Origin: Glaciecola flavus
Lineage (GTDB): Bacteria; Pseudomonadota; Gammaproteobacteria; Enterobacterales; Alteromonadaceae
Direction: 5' to 3'
Length of the DNA stretch: 64,000 nucleotides
Assembly (NCBI RefSeq): GCF_042646125.1
Contig: NZ_JBHRSW010000004.1
Span: 422,011-486,010, forward strand
Position numbers and translations under genes: made by a program. A model generated the notes under the pieces. The model searched no databases, was not told the DNA's origin, and worked only from the letters and a program-made list of their open reading frames with translations. Shown one piece after another: positions 41,122 through 49,593 of the stretch (position 1 is the stretch's first letter; each line of letters begins with the position of its first letter).

Positions 41122-43221
41122 TTATTGACCTACCGATGACACTATTTTTATTTGTTTGTCATCAGGAATCTCCTGATAAGACAGCACGTGCAAACCACTG
41201 ACAGATTGTTTAAAGAACCTTGCCAATACTGGTCTTAACAATCCTGAAGTTAACAATACTGCCGGTTCTCCTGCGACCTCCTGTTGCTGTGTCGCGTCGA
41301 GTAAAGACTGTTGTAATTTTTCTGCCAGGCCTGGTTCAATACCAGCGCCATCTTCACCACCTGCCTGCAGTGACTTATGCAACATCTGTTCCAAATCGGG
41401 AGCCAAGGTAATGACAGGTACTTCTTGCTCACCATTGTTTATTTCTTGTACGATCAAACGTTTCAGAGCAATACGGCATGCCGACACCAAAACTTCGGGG
41501 TCTTGGCTCTTGGGACCAAATTCACTGAGCGTTTGGACAATGGTGCGCATATCTCTAATTGGTACACCTTCAAACAATAGGGTTTGCAAGACTTTTACGA
41601 CCGTACTCAAAGCAAGTACATCAGGCACTAAACCTTCAACAAGCTTAGGATGTGTTTTTTCTAACATATCCAATAGTTGTTGCACTTCCTCATGCCCCAA
41701 TAACTGGTATGCATGATTGGTAAGTAATTGACTGAGATGGGTGGCAATAACTGTCGCTGTATCGACAACCGTATAACCCATGGTTTGAGCATGTTCTCTC
41801 TGGTTGGCTGGTATCCATACGGCGTCTAAGCCAAAAGCCGGATCTTTGGTAGGCGTTCCTTCAAGCGTGCCAAAAACTTGCCCAGGATTAATCGCCAATT
41901 CATTGTCATGGCTAATTTCGGCTTCGCCCACGGTGACACCCATCATCGAAATAGTGTAGTTGCTAGGTGCAAAATCTAAATTGTCACGAATATGTACCGC
42001 TGGCACTAAAAATCCTAGCTCTTGTGATAACTTCTTACGCACACCTTTAATTCGACTGAGTAGCTCTCCACCCTGAGATTTGTCCACCAATGGGATCAAG
42101 CGGTATCCCACTTCTAGACCAATTACGTCTACGGGTTGCACGTCATCCCAAGTCAGCTCCTTCACATCCTGTGCTTCGGTATTTACATCGGGTAAGGTCT
42201 GTACTTTAGCCGCATCCTCTGCCAGTTTTTTCGCTTGCCAATCTCTATAAAAAGCATAGCCGCCGGCTGCAGCAGAAAAACTTAAAAACGCAAAATGAGG
42301 CATACCCGGCACAATGCCCATAACAAATAGAATGGCTGAAGTGATGTACAACGCTTGTCTGTTCGAGAGTTGCTCGCGGATCTCGTCGCCCATTTCTTGG
42401 CTATCGTTTTCTCGCGTCACAATAATGGCAGTGGCGACAGAGAGCAGTAGTGATGGTATTTGTGCCACCAAACCGTCACCGATGGTAAGCACCGTGTACA
42501 CTTCCATTGCATTACCAAAGTTTAAATCATGTTGATACATGCCAATAAACAAACCCCCAACAATGTTTATCAACATGATGAAAAGGCCAGCAATTGCATC
42601 GCCCTTAACAAATTTAGACGCACCGTCCATCGAACCATAAAAATCAGCCTCTGAGGTGATCTCTTCGCGACGTTTACGCGCCTCATCTTGGTCGATGTAT
42701 CCGGCATTCAGGTCTGCATCGATTGCCATTTGTTTACCGGGCATTGCGTCTAGCGTAAAACGCGCACTAACCTCAGAAATACGGCCTGCACCCTCGGTAA
42801 CGACTTTAAAATTAATGATCAATAGAATCGCAAAGACCACTATACCAACGGCGTAATTTCCGCCAATCACTACCTCGCCAAAAGCCTGAATAACTTTACC
42901 GGCTGCATCTCCACCTTCGTGTCCTTCCAAGAGGACAACCCGCGTCGATGCGACATTAAGCGCAAGTCGCAAAACAGTCGCCACCAATAGCACCAAAGGA
43001 AAAATACCAAAATCAATAGGACGTTGGGTAAACACACAGACAAGGATAATGACCAAGGAAAGCGCGATATTAAAGCTAAACAGTACATCCAACAAAAACG
43101 CTGGCATGGGCAGTATCACCATACCCATCAATGCCAGTACAATGATAGGTGCACCTAGTCCGCTGGTGAAATTTTTTACACTGTCTTTGTCGACTCGCTG
43201 AAAAACACTCGCTAACTGCAT
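41122..43221 (-). CDS. flhA: Flagellar export gate protein FlhA
   Basis: 699 residues. Eight or so membrane segments in the N-terminal half, with the conserved FHIPEP region (TLDAMPGKQMAIDADLNAG) and a large cytoplasmic nonameric domain ending LPDDKQIKIVSSVGQ-like. Gate of the flagellar type III apparatus. First gene of the flhA-flhF-flhG-fliA-cheYZA run, with a sigma-54 type promoter upstream. Confidence 0.97.
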   Translation of the reverse strand: MQLASVFQRVDKDSVKNFTSGLGAPIIVLALMGMVILPMPAFLLDVLFSFNIALSLVIILVCVFTQRPIDFGIFPLVLLVATVLRLALNVASTRVVLLEGHEGGDAAGKVIQAFGEVVIGGNYAVGIVVFAILLIINFKVVTEGAGRISEVSARFTLDAMPGKQMAIDADLNAGYIDQDEARKRREEITSEADFYGSMDGASKFVKGDAIAGLFIMLINIVGGLFIGMYQHDLNFGNAMEVYTVLTIGDGLVAQIPSLLLSVATAIIVTRENDSQEMGDEIREQLSNRQALYITSAILFVMGIVPGMPHFAFLSFSAAAGGYAFYRDWQAKKLAEDAAKVQTLPDVNTEAQDVKELTWDDVQPVDVIGLEVGYRLIPLVDKSQGGELLSRIKGVRKKLSQELGFLVPAVHIRDNLDFAPSNYTISMMGVTVGEAEISHDNELAINPGQVFGTLEGTPTKDPAFGLDAVWIPANQREHAQTMGYTVVDTATVIATHLSQLLTNHAYQLLGHEEVQQLLDMLEKTHPKLVEGLVPDVLALSTVVKVLQTLLFEGVPIRDMRTIVQTLSEFGPKSQDPEVLVSACRIALKRLIVQEINNGEQEVPVITLAPDLEQMLHKSLQAGGEDGAGIEPGLAEKLQQSLLDATQQQEVAGEPAVLLTSGLLRPVLARFFKQSVSGLHVLSYQEIPDDKQIKIVSSVGQ

Positions 43222-43262
43222 ACAACAAAATTTTGACTACTGTTTGAGAATACATGAGGTAT

Positions 43263-43278
43263 TTCAACAAGCGTGCCA
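43263..43278 (-). promoter_or_regulatory. Sigma-54 type promoter for flhA (near consensus)
   Basis: Minus strand TGGCACG-N4-TTGAA: perfect -24 element, -12 element TTGA instead of TTGC, with the correct spacing. It lies 42 bases upstream of flhA. FlrA/FlrC control inferred. Confidence 0.55.
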
Positions 43279-43375
43279 GAAGTCTTTTAAAAATCTATAT
43301 CTACAGAAAAATACAATAAGGCCGATGTACTGGGGAAGAATTTGTAGGAAAAACAGGCCATTCGATAAAACAGAT

Positions 43376-43837
43376 ATGCAAAACCGGCTAATGATACTTC
43401 CCGTTATGTTGTTTACCTCGCATTGTTACGCGCAAGTGCCGATAGAAATCGATGCATTAAATTTTGGCGATATTCCGATCGAATCCGGTAGCGTGTGTAC
43501 CTTGGACAACACGGGTAATATAGTTGGGAGCTGTGACGCATCTAGTCCAGATATTAGCCTAGGACGCATTTTGGTCGAAAGTTTGCCCAAGAATACAGAA
43601 ATGTTTATATCAGTGGCGGGGAGTAATTCCGCCAACTTGTCTCTGTTGGTATCAGGGCAAGTCACTGCGGCCTCACAAACCACGACGTTTACAGATGGTG
43701 AACAAATACAAATTCGCTCGCGTGGCAGCAACAATACCGCCGATATTCTTATTGGTGGAGAAATCCGTACCTTGCAAACACTTACTAATGGTCAAAGCTA
43801 CCAAATTGGGTACACAGTGACGATAAATATCCAATAA
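43376..43837 (+). CDS. Orphan DUF4402-like exported protein inside the flagellar cluster
   Basis: About 153 residues from the ATG at 43376: signal peptide MQNRLMILPVMLFTSHCYA-Q, then a beta-rich protein (IEIDALNFGDIPIESGSV ... DILIGGEIRTLQTL ... YQIGYTVTINIQ) with the same layout as the small subunit at 6453. One short pair of cysteines (CTLDNTGNIVGSC). It lies on the plus strand between flhB and flhA, opposite to all neighbours; its stop codon TAA is also the first triplet of palindrome copy 4. No ribosome binding site is strong. The upstream open frame of 44 codons is judged non-coding. Confidence 0.6.
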   Translation: MQNRLMILPVMLFTSHCYAQVPIEIDALNFGDIPIESGSVCTLDNTGNIVGSCDASSPDISLGRILVESLPKNTEMFISVAGSNSANLSLLVSGQVTAASQTTTFTDGEQIQIRSRGSNNTADILIGGEIRTLQTLTNGQSYQIGYTVTINIQ

Positions 43838-44013
43838 ACCAACGCCACATCCGAGCAATAAGCTCACCTTGTAGAGGGGAAAACCGCCATCTGAAAGCCG
43901 CTTTGCGTCATCCTTGGCCGCTTAACAAAAGGCATCCATGCCTTTTGAAACTTTCAGATGGCGGTTTTCCCCTCTACAAGGTGAGCTTATTGCTCAGATG
44001 TGGCGTTGGTTTA
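43835..44013. repeat. Core-and-arm palindrome, copy 4
   Basis: 63-base inverted arms (43835-43897 and 43951-44013) differ at a single pair (43852), flanking a 53-base core (43898-43950). Core hairpin AAAAGGCAT-CC-ATGCCTTTT, preceded by GTCATCCTTGG and CGCTTA as in the other copies. The left arm begins at the stop codon of the DUF4402-like gene; the right arm ends five bases before the flhB stop, so the repeat fills the whole convergent intergenic space. Confidence 0.92.
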
Positions 44014-44018
44014 CTTAT

Positions 44019-45149
44019 TTACCGGCGTAACTCAGGCGGAATTGGCAAGTCCTTTTTCAGTGGTTTGGGTCTTGTACCTTTGCCCGCTTTAAAGGCTTTT
44101 AACTGATAAACATATGCCAATATTTGTGCCACAGCCATAAACAGCTTTTGCGGGACTTCGTGATTTACTTCAGTAGAGTAATATATCGCGCGAGCAAGGG
44201 CAGGTGAAGCAATCAAGGGCACATCATTCGCAGTACCAATTTTACGAATGTGCATAGCAAGTTCATCTATGCCTTTTGCTACTACAATAGGGGCGCGTTC
44301 GCCGTCTTGGTCATATTGTACTGCGACAGAATAGTGTGTCGGGTTAGTAATGATGACATCAGCATTAGGTATATCTTGCATCATACGGTTAGCAGCAGAT
44401 TGATATTGTAGTTTTCTCACTCTGCTCTTTACGGCTGGATCACCTTCTGCATTTTTACGCTCATCTTTCACTTCTTGCAGTGTCATTTTCAGTTCTTTGT
44501 TGTGCTTGTGACTTTGGTAAGGCACATCTATCAACGCAATCGGGATCATGCCACAGCACAACAATAAGAAAGCCCACTCAATCATATCTAAAGCATGAAA
44601 CAGGTTCATGGGGTATTGCTCAAGATCGAGGTGTAGCGCTTCGTCTTTAAAAATAATTAGAGAAATATAAGCCATGGCAATAATTACTGTAACTTTGCCA
44701 ATGGCTTTTAATAACTCGACCAAGGCATCCGTCCCAAACATACGTTTAAACCCAGCCTTGGGGCTGAGCCGATTGGCTTTTGGCGCCGCAGAAGACCATG
44801 TAAAGTTGTACCCTCCCAAAGCAATCGAACCGTAAATACCGCCAATCATGGCAATAATCATAAACGCGACAAGCGGAAAAGCACTTTCCGTTATCGACAT
44901 TTTTAGGATCTGAAACATGTGGGTGTAATCGTAAGTCTCATCTCTGGATAAGGTAAATGAACGTTTGGTAATACTGAACATGGCAGACGCAATCATCGAT
45001 CCGATTGCAATAAGGGCAAAGGCACTCGCCACGAGTACTAAGGTGGTCGCGAGTTCTTTTGAACGCGCGACCTGCCCTTTCTCTCGGGCGTCTTTGAGTT
45101 TTTTGGGTGTGGGTTCTTCCGTTTTTTCGTAGGAATCAGTATCAGCCAT
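44019..45149 (-). CDS. flhB: Flagellar export apparatus protein FlhB
   Basis: 376 residues. Four membrane segments follow the KTEEPTPKKLKDAREKGQV N-terminus; the cytoplasmic C-terminal domain has the autocleavage motif NPTHYSVAVQY. Switches substrate specificity when the hook is complete. Follows fliR by 28 bases; last of the fliK-flhB run. Confidence 0.97.
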   Translation of the reverse strand: MADTDSYEKTEEPTPKKLKDAREKGQVARSKELATTLVLVASAFALIAIGSMIASAMFSITKRSFTLSRDETYDYTHMFQILKMSITESAFPLVAFMIIAMIGGIYGSIALGGYNFTWSSAAPKANRLSPKAGFKRMFGTDALVELLKAIGKVTVIIAMAYISLIIFKDEALHLDLEQYPMNLFHALDMIEWAFLLLCCGMIPIALIDVPYQSHKHNKELKMTLQEVKDERKNAEGDPAVKSRVRKLQYQSAANRMMQDIPNADVIITNPTHYSVAVQYDQDGERAPIVVAKGIDELAMHIRKIGTANDVPLIASPALARAIYYSTEVNHEVPQKLFMAVAQILAYVYQLKAFKAGKGTRPKPLKKDLPIPPELRR

Positions 45150-45177
45150 TTGCGTTACTCATGCCTCCTTTACCCAG

Positions 45178-45972
45178 TTATATGGACGGTGTCGTTGGGC
45201 ATATTGCCAACAAACCACACATTAAGTTCTGAGCACGCATCCACTGTTGTTCAAAGTGCAGTGCCTGGTTGCTCAATGTTATCCAAATGATGATTAAGCC
45301 CATAATTTGCGCGATCGCAAAACCTAAACTAAATATATTCAGTTGAGGCGCGGCTTTAGTCATTACACCAAAAGCCAAGTTGACGATTAACAAGGACACA
45401 ATGGGCGCGAGTGCAATGGTGACCGCAGAGATGAACATCCATCCAGCCCAATGCGCAATTTGTTTAAATTGCTCGGGTGTCCACCATCCCTCGCCGACTG
45501 GAAACGCTTCAAAGCTATGGATGATCATTTGCAGCATCAAGAGATGCCCATCGACTGTCCAGAATATCAGGGTGGCCAAAATTAAATAGAACTGTCCCAC
45601 TGCTGGCACGTTGATCCCATTGATGGGGTCAACGATGGAGGCAAATCCCAAACCTGTTTGCATGGCAATAATTTGTCCCGCCAACACAAAGGTGTTGATC
45701 ACCATCATAGAAATAAAGCCGATACCAATACCGATGATGAGTTGCTTAATCACTTCTAAAAAAGTCCCGACACTGACTAACTCAGGCACATTAACCGGCT
45801 CTAAGGTTGGCAACACCATGATAGTAATAACGATCGCCAATAAATTTCTTACGGGTGTAGGGATAGTTCGAGCACTGATCCCCGCCATAGAAATAAACAT
45901 GCCGGTGATCCGCATAAAGGCCAATAAATAATCAGCCAAAAAGCCCATGATCGTGCTACTCAATATCTCCAC
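45178..45972 (-). CDS. fliR: Flagellar export apparatus protein FliR
   Basis: 264 residues, six hydrophobic segments, beginning MEILSSTIMGFLADYLLAFMRITGMF, with conserved GLGFASIVDPINGINVPAVGQFY. Forms the export gate with FliP and FliQ. Nine bases after fliQ. Confidence 0.95.
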   Translation of the reverse strand: MEILSSTIMGFLADYLLAFMRITGMFISMAGISARTIPTPVRNLLAIVITIMVLPTLEPVNVPELVSVGTFLEVIKQLIIGIGIGFISMMVINTFVLAGQIIAMQTGLGFASIVDPINGINVPAVGQFYLILATLIFWTVDGHLLMLQMIIHSFEAFPVGEGWWTPEQFKQIAHWAGWMFISAVTIALAPIVSLLIVNLAFGVMTKAAPQLNIFSLGFAIAQIMGLIIIWITLSNQALHFEQQWMRAQNLMCGLLAICPTTPSI

Positions 45973-45981
45973 GGGTAATCG

Positions 45982-46251
45982 CTAGCCCAAGACCGAGGGA
46001 ATACTACTGACCAAATTATTGGTGTAGTCCATCATTTTTGTCACTAACCAGTTTCCTCCCCAACTCAAGGCAAGTAAGGTAATCACCAAACGAGGCAAAA
46101 AACTCATAGTTTGCTCATTGATCGAGGTAGCCGCTTGAAAAACCGCCACCAACAAGCCAACCAAAAGACCAGGCAGTATCACTGCAGACACGATGACGAT
46201 TATCAGCAACATGGCTTCGCGTAATAGTTCGACAAACATTTCAGGGCTCAA
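45982..46251 (-). CDS. fliQ: Flagellar export apparatus protein FliQ
   Basis: 89 residues, two transmembrane helices, MSPEMFVELLREAMLLIIVI with the conserved PGLLVGLLVAVFQAATSINEQT loop. Located three bases after fliP. Confidence 0.95.
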   Translation of the reverse strand: MSPEMFVELLREAMLLIIVIVSAVILPGLLVGLLVAVFQAATSINEQTMSFLPRLVITLLALSWGGNWLVTKMMDYTNNLVSSIPSVLG

Positions 46252-46254
46252 TGT

Positions 46255-47019
46255 TCACACCCCCATACCAAAGCTTGTTGCCAATGTGCCAAAAATCAGG
46301 TTCCAGCCATCAACCAATACAAAAAGCATCAACTTAAATGGCAAAGACACAATCATGGGCGACAGCATCATCATACCCATTGCCATGAGTATCGATGCGA
46401 CCACCAGATCCAAAATTAAAAATGGTAAAAACAACATGAAGCCAATTTGAAATGCGGTCTTCAACTCACTGGTAACAAAAGCTGGAATTAGCACCGTCAT
46501 GGGAACTTCTGAAGGATCGGCAAATTGGCCTTCGTAGCCGCCTATTTTGACAAAGGTCTCTAAATCCGTAATACGCGTTTGCCCTAACATAAACTCACGC
46601 ATAGGTGCTTTTGCGGCCTCAAATGCTTGTTTAGATGTCATCGTTTCATTTAAGTAGGGTTGCAGTGCTGTTTCATTAATTTCTTCAAATACCGGCGCCA
46701 TAATAAACATGGACAAAAACAAGCTCACCCCAATTAAGATTTGGTTTGATGGCGATTGCTGTAAGCCAATCGCTTGACGCAGTATCGACAAGACCACGAT
46801 GATGCGAGTAAATGAAGTCATCATCATCACAAACGCCGGAATAAGGCTCAAAGCCGTCATGATAAAGAGAGCTTGCAGTGTCATCGAATAATCGGTAGTG
46901 CCGTCGTCGTTTGTTGTCACCGTCACCGCTTGAATAGCACCTTGCTGCTGAGCTAGCGCATCAGAAGCACTCAGCAATAAGCCTAGCAGTAGAATGATTG
47001 AGACAAATCCTTTATACAT
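46255..47019 (-). CDS. fliP: Flagellar export apparatus protein FliP
   Basis: About 254 residues with a cleavable signal (MYKGFVSIILLLGLLLSASDALA) and four further membrane segments; conserved MMTSFTRIIVVLSILRQAIG and SPMIVSLPFKLMLFVLVDGW. The ATG at 47019 has an AGG eight bases upstream; a GTG at 47028 is possible. Overlaps fliO. Confidence 0.95.
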   Translation of the reverse strand: MYKGFVSIILLLGLLLSASDALAQQQGAIQAVTVTTNDDGTTDYSMTLQALFIMTALSLIPAFVMMMTSFTRIIVVLSILRQAIGLQQSPSNQILIGVSLFLSMFIMAPVFEEINETALQPYLNETMTSKQAFEAAKAPMREFMLGQTRITDLETFVKIGGYEGQFADPSEVPMTVLIPAFVTSELKTAFQIGFMLFLPFLILDLVVASILMAMGMMMLSPMIVSLPFKLMLFVLVDGWNLIFGTLATSFGMGV

Positions 47020-47530
47020 CGCTATCACCTTTTTTATTGTTATTCGATTTACCGGCTATGCTCTGTGCCATGGCTTGCACTAATTTTTGTTGAAACCCTT
47101 GCTGAGAATTCTGTTGATTAACAGTTTGAGATTTATTTGTTTGCAGCGGCGTATTTAAGGTAGCCAAGTGATTGATGTTATGCGCCGTCACGCCAAGCAA
47201 ATATTGTTCATCCCCAACTTCTATCACCATGACCTTTTCTTTTGCACCTGCCATCATGCTAGCAACCATACGCATTTGACCGTTTCCAGCTTGAGTGACA
47301 TTAAACCGTCGCATTAAATAAGCCAGCGCGAATATTATGGCGATGACAAACAACAGTGACAAAAAGATAGAGATAAAAGTACTGGTTGATGTTAGCTCTT
47401 TGGCCGCATCTTCAGCTTGAGCTGGAAGGGAAAAAAGCGTTATGAAAACAGCATAAAACACTGTTATATAACGCTTTTTAAGTGTTTTTTTATTTGAGTT
47501 TTTTAATTCTTTCGACTTGACTAATAACAT
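47012..47530 (-). CDS. fliO: Flagellar assembly protein FliO
   Basis: 172 residues: an N-terminal hydrophobic segment (ITVFYAVFITLFSLPAQA), a second transmembrane helix (FISIFLSLLFVIAIIFALAYLM) followed by RRFNVTQAGNGQMRMV, and a variable Gln/Asn-rich tail. Its start overlaps fliN by 41 bases. Assists FliP assembly. Confidence 0.82.
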   Translation of the reverse strand: MLLVKSKELKNSNKKTLKKRYITVFYAVFITLFSLPAQAEDAAKELTSTSTFISIFLSLLFVIAIIFALAYLMRRFNVTQAGNGQMRMVASMMAGAKEKVMVIEVGDEQYLLGVTAHNINHLATLNTPLQTNKSQTVNQQNSQQGFQQKLVQAMAQSIAGKSNNNKKGDSDV

Positions 47531-47903
47531 CCGTTAACCGAATACCAAATTTATCGTTGATCACTACTACTTCCCCATGAGCAATCAACGTGCCATTTAC
47601 TAATACATCTAATGGCTCTCCGGCTACGCGGTCTAACTCCACAACTGAACCTTGGTTGAGCTGTAGTAAATTTCGAATACTGATATTGGTTCTACCCACT
47701 TCCATCGAAATAGTAACGGGAATATCCAAAATGGTGTCGAGCTTTTTCTGATCATGACCGGTGATGACATCTTCAGACAATTCATCAAGTTCAGCCAGCT
47801 CGGCATCATCAGTAGCAGCCTCTTGCGCTTCTGCTTCAGCCTCTGCTTCGGCCTGTTCAGCCATCGCGGCTCCCCAATCATCTAAGCCTTCTTCTTCGCT
47901 CAT
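47490..47903 (-). CDS. fliN: Flagellar switch protein FliN
   Basis: 137 residues: an acidic Ala/Glu-rich N-terminus and a C-terminal SpoA domain (ILDIPVTISMEVGRTNISIRNLLQLNQGSVVELDR). C-ring component with FliM. It follows fliM by two bases. Confidence 0.95.
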   Translation of the reverse strand: MSEEEGLDDWGAAMAEQAEAEAEAEAQEAATDDAELAELDELSEDVITGHDQKKLDTILDIPVTISMEVGRTNISIRNLLQLNQGSVVELDRVAGEPLDVLVNGTLIAHGEVVVINDKFGIRLTDVISQVERIKKLK

Positions 47904-47905
47904 AG

Positions 47906-48985
47906 CTATATCCTCGTTAATATACTGGCTAAATCTTCTTCCAAGACCTGTAATTCAGCATCACTATCAATAACCTTGCCATTTTTGGTGAAGGAGTTGA
48001 GTTCTGACTTAACAGAGACGGGTCTTGGAATTTTATCGGTTATTTTCAGTGCTACAGCGTCTCTGGACTTACCTAGTTTTGCTCTAAAACTAGGCAGTTC
48101 TTCAACAGATACCGTGACCGCTTCGGGCATGTTGATGGGGATAATGTCACCATCTTTAAAACTCATTAATTTGTCTAAGCTTACGTCGATATCTAAAAAG
48201 TGTACGGAAACCCCCACTTTTACATCCATGATCTCATCGCGCAGTGCCTTACTCCACCTGAAATCGGTGTCTTCTTTATCGGTTTGCACACCAGCGTCAA
48301 GCATATCTCTGATGGGTTCAAGCATGGAGTAAGGGAGTGATACATGAAAATCCCCACCACCACCATCTAGCTCAATATGGAAGGAACTGATCACCACGAC
48401 TTCAGTAGGGCTTACTATATTAGCCATGGCTGGATTGACTTCCGAATCTAAATATTCAAAAGATACATCCATCACAGGAGCCCATGCTTCTTTGTAATCT
48501 TCGAATATTAATTTCAGCAGCATCTGGATAATTCTGCGCTCGGTAGGTGTAAACTCGCGCCCTTCGATTTTTGCATGATAACGGCCATCACCACCAAAGA
48601 AGTTATCCACCATAATGAAAACCAGTCGAGCTTCCATGGTGATCAAACCCGTACCTTTTAATGGGCGAAAGCGAACCATGTTCAAGCTGGTAGGGACAAA
48701 CAAAGTATGGATGTATTCGCCAAACTTGATCATTTGAATACCGTTAATCGACACTTCGGCCGAGCGGCGCATCATGTTAAACAAACTCACCCGCATGTGG
48801 CGAGCGAAGCGCTCATTGACCAACTCCAATGTCGGCATCCGACCCCGTACAATACGGTCTTGAGACGAAAAATCATATTCGAGCGCCGATCCGTCATGCT
48901 CGACCTCTTCAACTTCTTCTTCCTCAACGTCGTCTACTCCGTGAAGTAGCGCGTCAATTTCGTCTTGTGATAGTAAATCGCTCAC
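47906..48985 (-). CDS. fliM: Flagellar switch protein FliM
   Basis: 359 residues. N-terminal CheY-P binding peptide MSDLLSQDEIDALLHGVDD, middle domain, and C-terminal SpoA domain. Receives CheY-P and sets the rotation direction. Confidence 0.96.
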   Translation of the reverse strand: MSDLLSQDEIDALLHGVDDVEEEEVEEVEHDGSALEYDFSSQDRIVRGRMPTLELVNERFARHMRVSLFNMMRRSAEVSINGIQMIKFGEYIHTLFVPTSLNMVRFRPLKGTGLITMEARLVFIMVDNFFGGDGRYHAKIEGREFTPTERRIIQMLLKLIFEDYKEAWAPVMDVSFEYLDSEVNPAMANIVSPTEVVVISSFHIELDGGGGDFHVSLPYSMLEPIRDMLDAGVQTDKEDTDFRWSKALRDEIMDVKVGVSVHFLDIDVSLDKLMSFKDGDIIPINMPEAVTVSVEELPSFRAKLGKSRDAVALKITDKIPRPVSVKSELNSFTKNGKVIDSDAELQVLEEDLASILTRI

Positions 48986-49016
48986 GTTAATGACAACCTT
49001 TGTCTAATTACTCTAT

Positions 49017-49538
49017 TTATTGAATGACAAAACCGGTAAACAATACTTGTTCGACCACGGGATTCCCCTCTAGGTCATTCATGACTTGGCGAACCTGCGC
49101 AGTAGACTTGTCGCGTAAATTCTTTTTGCCCAGCTCTGTCACCAACTCGTCGGCACTTGAAGCGCTGAACACTTGCAATAAATTACTTTCAATCATCGGA
49201 ATGTGCTTTTTGGCTCGGTCAGAGTTATCTTCTCCCCTTACCATTAACTGCACTTCAATCTGCACTAAACGCTCTCGGGCGACTCCCGGTGAGTTAAACT
49301 GAAACGGGCGAGGCATCGCCACATATATCGCTTGTCCTTTGTTTTGCGGCGCACTGCTGCCACCTTCAGCACTAGTGGCAGTTTCACCTTCAGCGACAGG
49401 TTCCTCTCCCCCCATTAAAAAGAAATACGCACCCGCACCGCCACCTAAAAGCAAGACAACAACAATGATGATAATCAACATCAATTTGCTTTTCTTTTTA
49501 CCGCCTTCTTCGTCAGTTTTTAAATCTTCTTCAGCCAT
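49017..49538 (-). CDS. fliL: Flagellar basal-body protein FliL
   Basis: 173 residues: charged N-terminus, a single transmembrane helix (LMLIIIIVVVLLLGGGAGAYFF), a Gly/Ser linker and a periplasmic stomatin-like domain. Assists stator function. 55 bases after fliK. Confidence 0.93.
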   Translation of the reverse strand: MAEEDLKTDEEGGKKKSKLMLIIIIVVVLLLGGGAGAYFFLMGGEEPVAEGETATSAEGGSSAPQNKGQAIYVAMPRPFQFNSPGVARERLVQIEVQLMVRGEDNSDRAKKHIPMIESNLLQVFSASSADELVTELGKKNLRDKSTAQVRQVMNDLEGNPVVEQVLFTGFVIQ

Positions 49539-49593
49539 TAGCTTGCCTTTTAGTCAAAATTTGTTTTTCAGGTGTTTTAGATACCTCAACACC

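Noticed and set aside
18544..44013. Interpretation of the four palindromes as simple intrinsic terminators
   Set aside because: Arms far exceed terminator stems, T-runs are missing, copy 1 lies between divergent genes, and the shared core is unexplained by termination alone; a termination effect for copies 2 to 4 remains possible.
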